NCBI GenBank assembly: GCA_023525715.1
Contig: CM042012.1
Coordinates: forward strand, 52,038,504-52,102,503
Length of the DNA: 64,000 nt
Origin: Cichorium intybus
Lineage: Eukaryota; Streptophyta; Magnoliopsida; Asterales; Asteraceae
Direction: 5' to 3'
Of this stretch, positions 1 through 19,873 are shown one piece after another. The position numbers and the translations under genes were made by a program. Numbering within the stretch: position 1 is the stretch's first letter; every line of letters begins with the position of its first letter. The notes below the pieces were generated by a model. The model did no database searches and was not told the origin of the DNA. It saw only the letters and a list, made by a program, of their open reading frames with translations.

Positions 1-1598
1 TTAATTATTATTCCAATGTTCTTTTGATGAATAACCATTTGTATTTCATAATATATGTAATTGTTTTAAGTTTTACTTTTTAAACATGACTACTTAACAT
101 TTTGGATGAAAGGAACTACAAAACTGTGATGATTTTATACGTAGATGCAGGGCCGGCCTTAAGGGGGTGCGATGTTTGTGACCATACATAGCCCGTGTCG
201 TTTTGAGAGCAAAAAAAAATTACGTTTAGTATATTAGTGACGGAAAAATTCTTCAGTATCCGTTGCTAAAAACCATTACGATTGATTAGTGGCAAAATAT
301 TACAATTGTTGAAAAAGTCATGTCAAGTGATTTATTCGTCGTTAATTCTTTGCAAAAATCCATCGCGAATGCGTCGTAATTTTCCGTCACCAATATCTTC
401 GTCGCTAAAGAAAATATATTTATCGCATTTTTTTACTATTCACACAGAGCTTTCAAAATCAACAAAATGGCCCTGCATAAATACAATACAAATTACTTAT
501 ATAAGAATAAAATTGAAGGCTTGATCTATAATAATAAAAATATAACTTTGAGTTTTAGCTTTTGGTTTATACAAAGAACTTTACGGCCGTTTAAATCTTT
601 GAATTAAAGAAATCCACAAATATGATGTTTTTATTAGTAGATGCAACACACATGTACCTATATAAGTATAAAATTGAAGGTTATTATAATTATAATATAC
701 AACTTTGTGTTTTAGCTTTTGGTTTATGCAAGAACTAAACGGTTAGTTAAAATTGTGATGATTTTATTAGTAGATGCAAGACAAATTTACCTATATAATT
801 AAGAATAAAATTGAAGGTTTTTATAATAATAAAATACAACTTTTAAATTTTAGCTTTTGGTTTATACAAGAACTTGATGGCTATATATATTTTTGGATGA
901 AAAGGTATCCGATGATTTTATTAGTAGATGCAAGATAAATTTAATTATAAAAGAACAACATTGAAGGTTTTTATAATAATACTATACAACTTTAACTTTT
1001 AGTTTTTGGGTTATGCAAGAACTTGACGGCCATTTAAATTTTTGGATGAAAGGAAATCCAAAAATGTGACGATTTTATTAGTAGATGCAAGGCAAGTTTA
1101 CTTGTATAAGAATAAAATCGAAGGTTTTTATAATAATATTGTACAACTTTAAGTGTTAGCTTTTGGTTTATGCAAGAATTTGAGGGCCATTTAGATTTTG
1201 GATGAAAAGAAATCTAAAAATATGATGATTTTATTAGTACATGCAAGACAAATTTACATAAGGGGTGTTTGTGATTGCTTTTTTGAAGTGTTTAATATTT
1301 ATTGATTTATTATGACTTGATATTAGTGATAATGAGTTTTAAGTATTTTTATTAACTCAAATAAGAAGTTTTTAATAAGTTAATTGATGCTTACTAATCG
1401 ACTTATTTAATGAGTTTTTGATAAATTGTTTTCTCATTATACACATAAGTATTGCTTATCAAATATTAAAAATAACATATTAACCTATTACATTTTGGTA
1501 CCGAATAAGCTAAACAAACACTTTTTAATACTATATTTTGACATCGAATAAACTCATAAACATTTTTAATGAAGAACATAAATTGTTTTATATAAACA
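1..1598. repeat. Duplicated block, copy A (left part)
   Basis: This stretch matches 22613-26586 almost base for base once the Harbinger insertion in the second copy is skipped (1-1096 matches 22613-23725, 1097-1598 matches 26091-26586). It holds no credible gene, only short AT-rich imperfect repeats of about 150 bp sharing phrases such as TTTTATTAGTAGATGCAAG. In copy B this block lies about 640 bp downstream of an SDR gene, so a sister SDR copy may lie just left of this window (inference). Confidence 0.85.
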
Positions 1599-3140
1599 AC
1601 TAGACGTATTCCCGCACGTTGCGCTGTTGCGCATGAGTAATTTAATATAGTAATAATGTATTAGACGATCAAATATAAACATACACACTTTAGATCTAAC
1701 AAAAAGTTTCAGAACTAAAAATAAGTCAATCATATGACATATTATCAATAATAATTTTTCATCAAAACATTGAGTAAAAAAACACAATCACCTTTTTGGA
1801 GTCAATTATTATAGACGGTCCAACGTTACAAATATGTGGAAATATATTTACATAAATCATCTCAAAATTTAAAATAAATATAAAATAAAACGTACTAATA
1901 ATAACATGAAGATAGTCATTGAGAAATGTATTACCGTGGATCCTTTTCCATCAGACTCATATGTGTAAATAATACTTCAATATTATTAACAAAAATAATA
2001 TTGTATTTTTTAAATAAAAACTTTTTCACTGATAAATATTTAATAAAAATATATGAATATGTTTCTATTAAACTTATTATTCAAGAAATACTTTCCAATC
2101 AGTTTTGAATCCCTTATTCATTTTCATTTATAAAAAAGTTACTTCTATTGTAAATTTTTACTTTCTACATCTTCCTCTAGTACAAATTGCTCATAAATCT
2201 TTGAAACCTTAAATATTTAGACATACACTTGATTTTATAGATAATAATGATTTAAAATTTGTTATATTTATATTTTCCTTGTTTTATAATTTTAAATTCA
2301 AAATATATCTTATTAACTAACATAATTATAAAAAATATAAACAAATAATGTAAGATAAAGAAAATGAGTTTATCTATTTTTCTCAACAAAATAAAAATAC
2401 GAAAATCATTTAAAGACTAATGAGTCAAATAAAAATAATATGAATCTGGAATTTAGAATATGATGTGAATTTATATAAAATTTAAATATCTTCATAACTT
2501 TTAGTTTCCTTTGATTAAAAAGTAATCAGTGTTCGCTTTCAGTCTATTTATCAGTCTTTTATATTAATTTTTTAGAAAAAATATATTATTAAATAATAAT
2601 CAAGTTTCACTTCTACTAATATTATTATCTATATTTTTAATACTGTTTATCCCAAAGTTTCATTTTTGTTGTATTATGTGATTTTTTTTAAATCTTTAAC
2701 AACTGAAATTAACAACAACCTCAAAATTTTATATCATTTGTTATTAGATAATGTTAATTCCAAAAGTACGGATTTGTTGAGGTAGAACTAAGCATACAAT
2801 AAGTCTTTTTCCTTGCAACTTGTAATTTATTTTAGCTTATTTATATTTCTCCTTTCTAGTTTAGTATAAGTAAATAGACGTTTCTAAAGTAAATATTGTG
2901 TGTTGTCAAGTCATATATAGGTTAACTATATATATATATGTCAATGTGTCATAAATAGCAATTAAGTACCATAAGTTCAAAAACTGTTGAGTTGTAGTGA
3001 TTAATTAGTTGGAAGATGAAGAGATTTAGTATTAAAATAAATTAATGTTGTAGATAATAGTAGGAAGTTAAAGATTTGAAAATTTTCAAATATATATAGT
3101 TTAATATAGATATTATATCTTGAAACATATTGATATTGAT
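1599..3140. repeat. Unclassified AT-rich repeat, unit 1
   Basis: Starts where copy A stops matching copy B. It opens with CTAGACGTATTCCCGCACGT and contains the phrase ATAGCAATTAAGTACCATAA with a following TTGAGTTGTAGT module, both of which recur near 12830, 13865 and 15235. No coding potential was seen. The family is not recognised; the G+C-rich, near-palindromic start resembles ends of plant DNA transposons, but no TSD or transposase was found. Confidence 0.5.
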
Positions 3141-3182
3141 AATTTCTCTTATAATATTTATAAAGAAAATATATCCTCATAT

Positions 3183-6383
<3,201 letters not shown>

Positions 6384-6397
6384 AGTCTCCCCCACTT
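6384..6397 (-). promoter_or_regulatory. Polypurine tract
   Basis: On the minus strand AAGTGGGGGAGACT lies immediately before the TG of the 3' LTR, the expected place and composition for plus-strand priming. Confidence 0.85.
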
Positions 6398-7085
6398 ATT
6401 TGGATTTCGTCCCGAAATCCGCATTCTCGAACGCCTCTATGTATTTCCCATCGAGTCCTTGTGTCCTTAAAAAAATCCTCGTCTTATTGTCGAAACTTTA
6501 CAAGATTTAATTATCTTTCCCTTTCAACATTCACATACCTCTGTAATAATGCTTAAGGTCCTTTTATTCTCATTCACTCCATACTTCTTTTCTTCTAATT
6601 ACTCTAGATGTACAAAAAAAAAAACTCTAACTGTTTCTCACAGTCCCACACATCGACTTGACCGGCTACTATCTACAGTATATATTTAGTACTTTCTAAT
6701 CTACCTATATACATAGTTAACCTAGTTAACTTGCAACACCTAATTTTAACACTATTTCGTATTTATATGAATTCGTCATATTTCAACACACATTTGCCTC
6801 AATTCAACATTTCTTTTAAATACTTTTTGGCTAAATAAATTTTTGTGTTCCACCGAAATATAAAATTTACATCATCTTTTGTAAGTTTTTTTTTTTTTGA
6901 AGTACTGAACACTCTTTAAACTATTTCCATTATATGGAGACATAAAATTTTGTTTTATTTCAAAAGTCTCTTTATTATCTCGTTCTCACCAGAGTCAAGC
7001 AGAGAATTTTGAAAAAATGTCACTTGGGGTAGTGGAAAGTCGCATCTACTGTAGTTAGTTTGAATTTCGGTAATTAAAACGTGAG
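6398..7085. other. Noncoding interior between polypurine tract and RWP-RK promoter
   Basis: No open frame with recognisable similarity. Part is presumably element 3' leader and part upstream DNA carried in with the captured gene; the junction cannot be placed by eye. Confidence 0.5.
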
Positions 7086-7140
7086 GTGTCCTTTCAGTTC
7101 CGTGTGTCCTTTCGGTTCCAGCTGCAAGATACTATATATA
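7086..7140 (+). promoter_or_regulatory. TATA box and tandem upstream motif of the RWP-RK gene
   Basis: TATATATA at 7133-7140 lies 86 bp before the ATG at 7226. Just upstream are two 16-bp direct repeats, GTGTCCTTTCAGTTCC at 7086 and GTGTCCTTTCGGTTCC at 7104, spaced 18 bp start to start. They look like a promoter retained with the captured gene rather than LTR-driven expression, because the LTRs read the other way. Confidence 0.6.
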
Positions 7141-7225
7141 CAGGTATGTAGTATCATTCATTTTCAGTCTCATCCTCTCTTATCACTAGTTTGTTCGTAA
7201 ACAAACTCATATTTAAAGCCGAGTC

Positions 7226-8852
7226 ATGGAAAACATATCTTCAATGGGCGATCTGTCGAACCCTGGACCTGGTTTTCCGCAAGGAGAGTGTACTTCAGAC
7301 CAAGCATTCTTAATAGAGTTTGGTGACTCTAACATTCTAGACATATATCATCCATACTTCGATTACCTTGCTAATGTTTTGTTTGATTTTGAATTATGGT
7401 ACAGTCTTCCAGATATACTACCAATAGAGCATCTCCACGATGAGCCGAAAATTTTTCCCGAGTTGAACATTAACTCAGATGATCCGGTGCATGCATCTGA
7501 CTTTGCACTTGATCAGACTCCATGCCTTCTACCAGGTTAAATTCTTTTGAATGATCCATTTATAAGTATTCTATTTTGTTTTATCATTTGACATGTGTTA
7601 TTTGTAGACCCATTTGTGGATGGTCTAACTGAGTACAATCCATTCATCGACATACCCTCAATAAGCAGTGAGATCATCCCCATGAATCAAGGATTCATGG
7701 CTGACATTCAAAATGACAATCAATTACAAACGATTGATAACATCAATATTGATATGAATCCCGAGTTTGGGGTTGGTTTTCAATACCAAAATCACCTTCA
7801 GGTGATTCAAAGGAACCTAGAAGGATTTCAAAATCCTGGGATTTTAGTTGAAAACCAACAATTATTACTGATAGAGGCCACTAATTTTGATGAATCAATG
7901 TCCATCTTTGGGTCAAAAAAATCAGGATCATGTTCAAATGATCCAGAATGATAACAATACAATTGGATTTGAACCTTCTAGTTCAGAAAACATAGCAGGT
8001 GGCAGTGGAAGAGGTTTCAGACATTTATTAAGTAGGGAAATAATAGCTGAACACTTTAACGAACCAATTGAGAAAGCTGCGAAGGAACTCAACATTGGAA
8101 CGACACAATTAAAAAAACGCTGTATAGAATTAGGTATCAATCATTGGCCCCAACGACAACTTACGAGTTTGCAAACCCTTATTGATCGTGCTGAGGTAAA
8201 GAACTACATTTTTTAATTCCTTTATATCACAAGGTTGAAATTACTAAAGTTATTTGTGCCACAGGAATTTGGTAATGAATTTATTGAGGCAACAGAATTA
8301 TCGGAAGATTTAATACCCAACCTAAAAAAAGAAAAAGAAGCGATAATTGAAGGGTCACAATCGGGTCTAACAGACGGCACAAAGAAGCTAATACAAGCTG
8401 CTCATAAGGTTGTATTTAGGAAAAGAAAAATTCAGGAAAAGGGGGAAACTTCATCAAGAACTCATACACAGCAGCAATCTCTGCCATCTAATTCTGGTAT
8501 GAGTAGTATTAACCCTGGTTTACTCGAGTCTTCGAGTGAGGAGAATTTTTGAGGCTTTGTAGGTGACCTAGCCTGGTTTCCTCCTTCTTATAGCTACCCC
8601 CAACTGGTTCCGAATTAGAGCCCTTCCTCATCACTGCCCTACTTACACACGCCCCAAATGAGTCAATTTTTAGCCCCTAATCATGGGGTTACAGGTTCCA
8701 ACCCTATTGAGACCCCATACCTTGGAGCTCTTCCTCCAATAACTGAAAGCATACCACTTCCAAATCCTCGAGAAGGTACAAGTCAACCTAATGATGACAA
8801 AGATTGGAGTGTAGAAGATCTTTTCTCGCTTCTTTCTGATTCTCTGGTTTAG
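7226..8852 (+). pseudogene. RKD-type RWP-RK transcription factor gene captured inside an LTR retrotransposon
   Basis: Three exons join in frame: 7226-7535, 7608-8195 and 8265-8552, with introns of 72 and 69 bp that begin GT and end AG (phases 1 and 0). The acidic, Asn/Gln-rich N-terminal half precedes an RWP-RK domain: LSREIIAEHFNEPIEKAAKE, then TQLKKRCIELGINHWPQRQL, followed by the SLQTLI segment and a helical C-terminal part typical of RKD proteins, which act in the nucleus and in egg-cell and embryo programmes (family knowledge). Odd points: the signature RWPxRK reads HWPQRQ. A seven-A run near 7916 shifts the frame (one A surplus; total exon length 1186 is 1 mod 3). Stops TGA at 8550 and TAG at 8616 interrupt a reading that continues plausibly to TAG at 8850 (ending WSVEDLFSLLSDSLV). 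It lies antisense to the host element. A poly-A length error in assembly could explain the frameshift, but not both stops. Confidence 0.8.
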
Positions 8853-10385
8853 GTTAGTAGTTCTGTAAACTTTTCTTAATGTATTAATATAAAGTTGTAG
8901 TAATGAATTAACATATTGACGTGTTACTATAATTTTAATAATTTCATCGATTCAATATAATATTCATGTTGTTCCCTTAATTTTGTATTCCTCTCCCACT
9001 TGGACTAAAGTCCAAGTCTGTTTATTCGATTTATAACTTTTTTTTTACGAGCCCTTACTCTCGAACGAAAAACAAGCCCACTCTGCTCAGCCAACAACTT
9101 GCATCGGGGGCAAACACTATCTCAATAAACATGTTTCGATAATGTAAAGATGTTTACATCAACCACCATATGTTACTCATCCGCTTGCTACCCTAGTCAA
9201 TACCTCTATCGTCAGTTACCTCAATCACGAGTGAGTGATCCAAACTCTCAACCCACACGACCTGATCAATCACTCAAGCAAGATCAATACAAGGGTAGGT
9301 AGCCCCACTATTACACAGCACTAGGCATGTACAAAGTTGACTCAAAAATACCCGCCATCATCTCAGGCGCCGCTTGCACCTCTTTGACCGTGAGTTGGAA
9401 AACTCACCCTTGCATCCTCTAGTCCCTGTCTGACTTGTGCGCCCATTAGTTGCATGAAAAATAGCTACCACAATAGCATTTTGGCATTCTCCCTTTCAAC
9501 AGTCTTTAAGCTCAGTAACTAACTTAAGCATGATCGGTCCAACCAAACTGGTATGATCGCATCTTAATTGTTCCTACTAACCTCACAATCAACATTCAAA
9601 AATTGAATGGATAAAAGTTTACCACATTACACTAGCATTTAAGTTAATTATGCTAGACACTCACATACTCAGCTCCTTGGATCCTTCGTGACGAACTCCC
9701 GACTCGAATGTGGATCCTGTGCTTTCGATAGTAGGAGCTCTACTACTACCTTCCACACCTATCCATGTTCGTTCCAAGACCCGTCTCGATATATCCAATT
9801 CGCTTCTCACCGATAATTTTAACACATATGCCCTTACAAGGCATATGTCAACCCTTCTAGGAATACTTGGAATCCCACCCCCACCTTGCTATTCTAACTA
9901 AGACGGAACTTCCTCCAGTGATGACAGGTTGTTTCGCGAACGTAGTTGTATACAATATCGAACTAAATAGTCTTTCAAATAAGAGAATCTTCCCTAAGGC
10001 AACAACCAAACAAGGAACATGTAATAAGGTCAACTCACACATTCTATGACTATTCAGTCCATATTGTATACAACTTAGTGGAAATCTCTAAGCAACCTAT
10101 TGGCACTAGCATATAGTTCTATTAGCAAATAGCAGATAATAATACAACAATGTGTGATCTCTACCAGGCATTTCAGCAAACATATACCATATGTTTTTTT
10201 TAACATCCACAATATTAAATACTTAACCCTTTTCTCATACTGGCTTCGGCTGGCGGTACACACTGTGTCTTCAGTTCACCCTTCATAAAACATCCTTCTT
10301 TCATAAAAATGTTTTAAGAAAACTCTTAAGCCTCAACTTGAGTCCAGAACTCACTAAGTGAGCCTGATTCTCTCAAGCTGTGCTC
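8853..10385. other. Noncoding interior, 5' leader side of the element
   Basis: About 1.5 kb between the RWP-RK gene and the primer site. Short open frames on both strands overlap and lack any known domain. Candidate AATATAAAG-type polyadenylation signals for the RWP-RK gene occur near 8887. Nothing else is supported. Confidence 0.5.
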
Positions 10386-10394
10386 TGATACCAA
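10382..10394 (-). promoter_or_regulatory. Primer binding site, initiator Met tRNA type
   Basis: Plus strand GCTCTGATACCAA reads TTGGTATCAGAGC on the minus strand, two bases inside the 5' LTR, as in many plant LTR retrotransposons. Confidence 0.9.
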
Positions 10395-10396
10395 CT

Positions 10397-14195
<3,799 letters not shown>

Positions 14196-15429
14196 AATGA
14201 CGTTTACCCGCGGGTTGCACGTGAATCAATTTAAATATAATATAAAATTAGTATTATTTTTAACTATTATTATTGTCAATTAATTTGAAGATAACTTATT
14301 TGTCCAATTTTTTAATTTTGATCATGTTTATTTTAAATATCAAACATTGTTTTTTGTTTGTAAGAAAACAATGTAATTTTAATTAAATGTTCAATTTAAC
14401 TATTATTATTGTTAGTTATATTTAAAACTACATTTTTTTAAAAAATTTTGCATGATTATAAAAAAATAGATTTTGGACAATATCTTAATTAATTTGGCAT
14501 TTCAATTTTGGTTTTATATCTAAAAGGTTTAGCTATTTAAAGAATAGTTTTGGATTTTCTTTTATGTTTAATTGAAAACTTGATTTATGTTTTCTGTTTA
14601 ACGTTATATTTAAATTAACGAATTAAGTATAATATATCAAATATTCAACAGTTGTGATATTGAAATGATGATGTTTTACATACAACAATATATTTAAACT
14701 AATAAAGAAGTATATGTTGTTAAAAATTAAATTGTTAGCATTAGAAGTGAAATAATATATAAAGAAGTTTTATATAAATCAACTTAATATGGTATAAGGT
14801 AAATTATCTTTTATCTTTGTAACAAATAAAAAATAAATTCAACTTCTATTTCGTATTTATCAAAAAACAATGCATATAGAAAACAACAAATGATCAAACT
14901 CATATTTACCTACATTTAACATCTTCATATGTATATATATCTTTTTTTCATAAATACATTCATTGAACTTGGAATCTCCATCGTAACTCTTATGACCACA
15001 CGAACAATAACAAAAACTATCAATAAATACGTTGACTTATACAAAATGGCATCTTCTAAAGTCGCGTACTTCTTATTCGTTCCATACAAATACACACACG
15101 CCCTCCCAGTGTAGAGTTTTATTTGTTATCAAGTCATAATCTCCTTCCTACATGCTATTCTCTAAACACTAATAGCATTATCTAGCTATGTCAACTATTT
15201 ATATATCTACTAAGCAATATGTATCATAAGTACCAATTTAATATCATAAGTTATAAAACTCTTGAGATGTAATAATTAATTAAGATATAAGTTAGAGAAA
15301 CTCTTGAGTGGTAGATGTTAATTAGTTGAAAGTTGAAGTGTTGAAGGAGTTTCAAATGAATATGGTGCAAGTATTTAGTTTATCTTGAACCACAATGATT
15401 GAATGGCCTTATATTATAAGAGTTATATA
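14196..15429. repeat. Unclassified AT-rich repeat, unit 4
   Basis: Opens at GACGTTTACCCGCGGGTTGC, contains the module AAGTACCAATTTAATATCAT near 15230, and ends with TATTATAAGAGTTATATAG. Just after its end the duplicated block resumes (15430 matches 26587), so the whole 1599-15429 span is insertion relative to copy B. Confidence 0.55.
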
Positions 15430-15680
15430 GATCTAAAACACCCCCTTTTATAAGAAAAAAAATTTAAAGACTCTATAAGAATAAAATGCAACTTTAAGTT
15501 TTAGCTTTTGATTCATGCAAGAACTTGACTGCAACGCGTATTTAAGTTTTCCTAATCCTATCCTAATAAATAAGTAACTCAAAGCCACATGTCACCACCA
15601 CATTCATTTGGCCACATGTCATTTTCTCATGATTTTGAATTTCTTAAATATAATAAAATATTTTGTTCATTACTACTCCT
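15430..15680. repeat. Duplicated block, copy A (right part)
   Basis: ATCTAAAACACCCCCTTTTA onward matches 26587-26712. From about 15548 to 15655 it also matches, on the opposite strand, the tail of the repeat at 36690-36782 (shared TTATTTATTAGGATAGGAT). Confidence 0.75.
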
Positions 15681-16152
15681 TAATGAGCGGTGACCGGAGA
15701 AGGAATTGACTCCGTTGAACTGACGACGTTGCTAAGAAAAGGTGTAGGATACACAGAGCTACTGAGTGTTGGTCCGGTGGAGGAGAAGAAATCCGACGCC
15801 GCCAAGGATACAAAACCAACGGTGGCGCCGGTATATGTTAATCCGTACCAATACTATTACAGCAGCTATGGGTTGGCTTACTATGCATATGAGATGTGAG
15901 AGGTCATCAACAAACATAAACAGAGTCAAAGAAAATTGTTTTATATTGAACCTTTATTAGCTTCAGTTCATCTTTTTTTTTTCTTTATAGGGGAATTTTG
16001 TGTTGCAAAGAATAAGAGACCCTTCAATCATGTAAATATTGTCTTCTTGAAATATGGGAAAATTTTCGCTACTTTCATATTATTTTATTAAGCCTCTTAT
16101 TTCAAAAAAAAAAAAACAAAAAAACAAAAAAAAAAACAAAAACAAAAACTCT
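15681..16152 (+). pseudogene. 5'-truncated HIPP (heavy-metal-associated isoprenylated protein) retrocopy with poly(A)
   Basis: From 15685 the plus strand reads VTGEGIDSVELTTLLRKGVG and onward to PYQYYYSSYGLAYYAYEM with stop at 15897-15899. This is the C-terminal part of HMA-domain proteins of the HIPP type (last beta strand of the domain plus linker and tail); the N-terminal CxxC half is absent and no upstream exon is seen. After about 200 bp of 3'-UTR-like DNA an A-rich tract (about 16104-16148) follows. Truncation at the 5' side plus a poly(A)-like tail suggests a retroposed mRNA (inference). The terminal CaaX motif expected of HIPPs is not present. A remnant of a genomic gene is the alternative. 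Confidence 0.6.
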
Positions 16153-16208
16153 TGTACATTCTTTTTCTTATGTTGTCATTGAACAATAATTCGATATCAT
16201 AAATGATA

Positions 16209-17227
16209 CACTTCCATGATGTCGCCGGTAAAGGTGACGCCGGTATTGAGTATTCGGCGATCCGTGTGATGTTTAATCCAAACCATCCACGAAATGTGTG
16301 ATCTGACGGTGCAAAAAAGAAGCGGGAAAATCTCCCACCAAAGGCGTCGCCGCTAAAGGTCTCTCCGTCGCCGCTATTGCGTTTTCACGCGGATCGCCAT
16401 CGCCACCGTCCGTTGCACTCTGATCTAACGGCCCAGGAGAAAAGCGGGTTTTTTCATTGTCGCCGCTAATGAGTTGTCGCCGCTAATAAGCCTAACCTGT
16501 CGCCGCTAATAACCTGCGAACAGACTTAGTCTGTTCACAGCCCCATTTTGGCTGTTACGCAAACCAAATCTTCCATCCAAGACACAGAGATGCGTTGGCA
16601 GAATTTTTACGTACGTACACGCAAGGGCACGGTGGTGGAACGAGCAAGGGTGCCGGGGATACCCAAGGTGATGAAAGCGATCAGGATGATCAAGACGACG
16701 TAGAGTAGTTTCTTATTTTTGTTGTGTGACTATTTTAATTTGTGTAAAGAAGATTATGTTTTAGATATTAGTATTTGTTTGGAATTGTTTATCTCGTATG
16801 TTGCTTCATTTATTACAATTTTGGTTTTATATTAAAAATATAAAAATAATAAAAATATTATTATATTAAAAATATAAAAATATTATTATATTAAAAATAT
16901 TCATAATTCTAAATATAATAAAAATAATAAAAATATTATTATTATTAATATAAATATAATAATTTATAATAATAATAATAATAATAATAATAATTTAAAA
17001 AATGAATTTAAAACACCTTTAGCGGCGACATAGTTACCGGCGACTCAAGTGATCAGCGGCGATAGGCTTTACCGGCGACGCTTTAGCGGCGATTTTTGAG
17101 CATTAGCGACAAACTATTTGCGGCGACACATTAGCGGCGACAAGTCGCCGGTAAAAGCATTAGCGGCGACATTTAATACCTTTAGCGGCGACAATTGTCG
17201 CCGGTAATAACCCCGATCCTTGTAGTG
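16209..17227. mobile_element. Non-autonomous CACTA element relic
   Basis: The right end reads CCTTGTAGTG, that is CACTACAAGG inverted, the CACTA terminus. Subterminal DNA on both sides is packed with TCGCCGCTAA / TTAGCGGCGA and TCGCCGGTAA motifs in opposite orientation. The left end (CACTTCCATGATGTCGCCGG) is degenerate and flanking 3-bp repeats do not match, so the left terminus is decayed or truncated. Inside, 16610-16700 on the plus strand reads GDTQGDESDQDDQDDVE then stop, an acidic tail like that of En/Spm-type proteins. No transposase core remains. Confidence 0.75.
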
Positions 17228-18640
<1,413 letters not shown>

Positions 18641-18946
18641 TTCGAAACTATAACATTTAAGTTTTTTTAATGATGCCAAGTTTCTATTAATATTACGCTA
18701 TATGGAAAATATACATATGATGTCCATACTAATGGATTAGTTTTTTGTTTTGTTTAATTTGACGGTTATTAAATAAAATTGCATGTTAAATGAAATGAAA
18801 TTATTAAATGGAATATGTGATTTTTAATAATTAGTAATTTTACGAATGTCCGGTTTTCCGGTTAAGCATTCAAGGAAAAAAATGCGAACCAAACGAATGT
18901 CCAGATAAACAAAAAAATAATAGTGTTTTCTTTGGAATATGACTTA

Positions 18947-19873
18947 GGTGCTGTTTGTTTTTGAAGAGGTAAAAGGTTTGCAGTCTGCGGACCACATCTG
19001 CAGAGTATCTACAGAGAAGAGGTGGACTAAATGTCTGCAGACTGCAAGAAGAAGACTGTTTGTTTTTTAAAGTCTGCAGGTTGTGAAAATAAACTGAAAT
19101 TTAAAAAAAAAATTAAGTAAAACACATGAGTACGTTCAATTTATGATATTAACGAATTTAAGAATCAAAGCAAACATTTATTTTTTTAAATAATAAAGAA
19201 TAAAAATTATGTAACCAAAGTTGGATTTACAAATAGTTTGTAAAGCTAAAAATTTGAGTAAGATTGTGAACCAAAGTTCTAATATTAAAATATATTTGTA
19301 GGTTTCAAATATTTTATAAGTATGTTTTACAATAAAAAAACGTCTATTATATGATATAACGAATTTAATTATCAAAGCAAACATATCTTTTTTTTAAGTT
19401 TGTGACATTTTTTTAAAAGTTTTACAAATTTATCTTCATTTTGTTTAAAAACTTAGAAAAATAAATATTGTTACTTCGAAAAAATAATGTTGATAAAAAA
19501 ATCGCAACTATTAATTAAAAAAAATCAAAGTGTTTTTAAAAACAATATGCGTATTTCTTTTTTCTTTTAATCGAAGGTGGCCGGCGGCTGCGGTTTGGTC
19601 GATGATGCAAGGAAGAGAAAACGCGAGACCGGTTGGAGGAGAAAACGATATGCGTATTTTTTTTAGGTTAAAATTGTATTAATTTATTACAAGAAGATCT
19701 CTACCCTTGAAGACATTGGTTCATGTCTGCCCCAAAAAGAGGACGCGCAGACCTTTTTAGGTCTGCAGTCTTCAAAAAAACAAACACTTTGCGAAGGCCC
19801 ATGTCTGCGCGCCGTCTGCGTGGCGCAGACAAAAGTGGTCAGGAAGATCTGCGAAGAAAAAACAAACAGCCCC
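18947..19873. mobile_element. Tourist-like (PIF/Harbinger) non-autonomous element, 927 bp
   Basis: Left end GGTGCTGTTTGTTTTTGAAG and inverted right end GGGGCTGTTTGTTTTTTCTT form imperfect TIRs. TTA flanks both ends (18944-18946 and 19874-19876), the TSD of PIF/Harbinger elements. The subterminal region repeats the words GTCTGCAG and TCTGCG on both sides. No transposase. The left terminal sequence recurs as a fragment at 60877-60937. The open frame at 19723 lies inside the right arm and is not a gene. Confidence 0.85.

Noticed and set aside
16101..16150. A-rich tract as a simple low-complexity repeat
   Set aside because: It follows a coding end and 3' UTR-like DNA, so a poly(A) tail of a retrocopy explains it better, though not proven.
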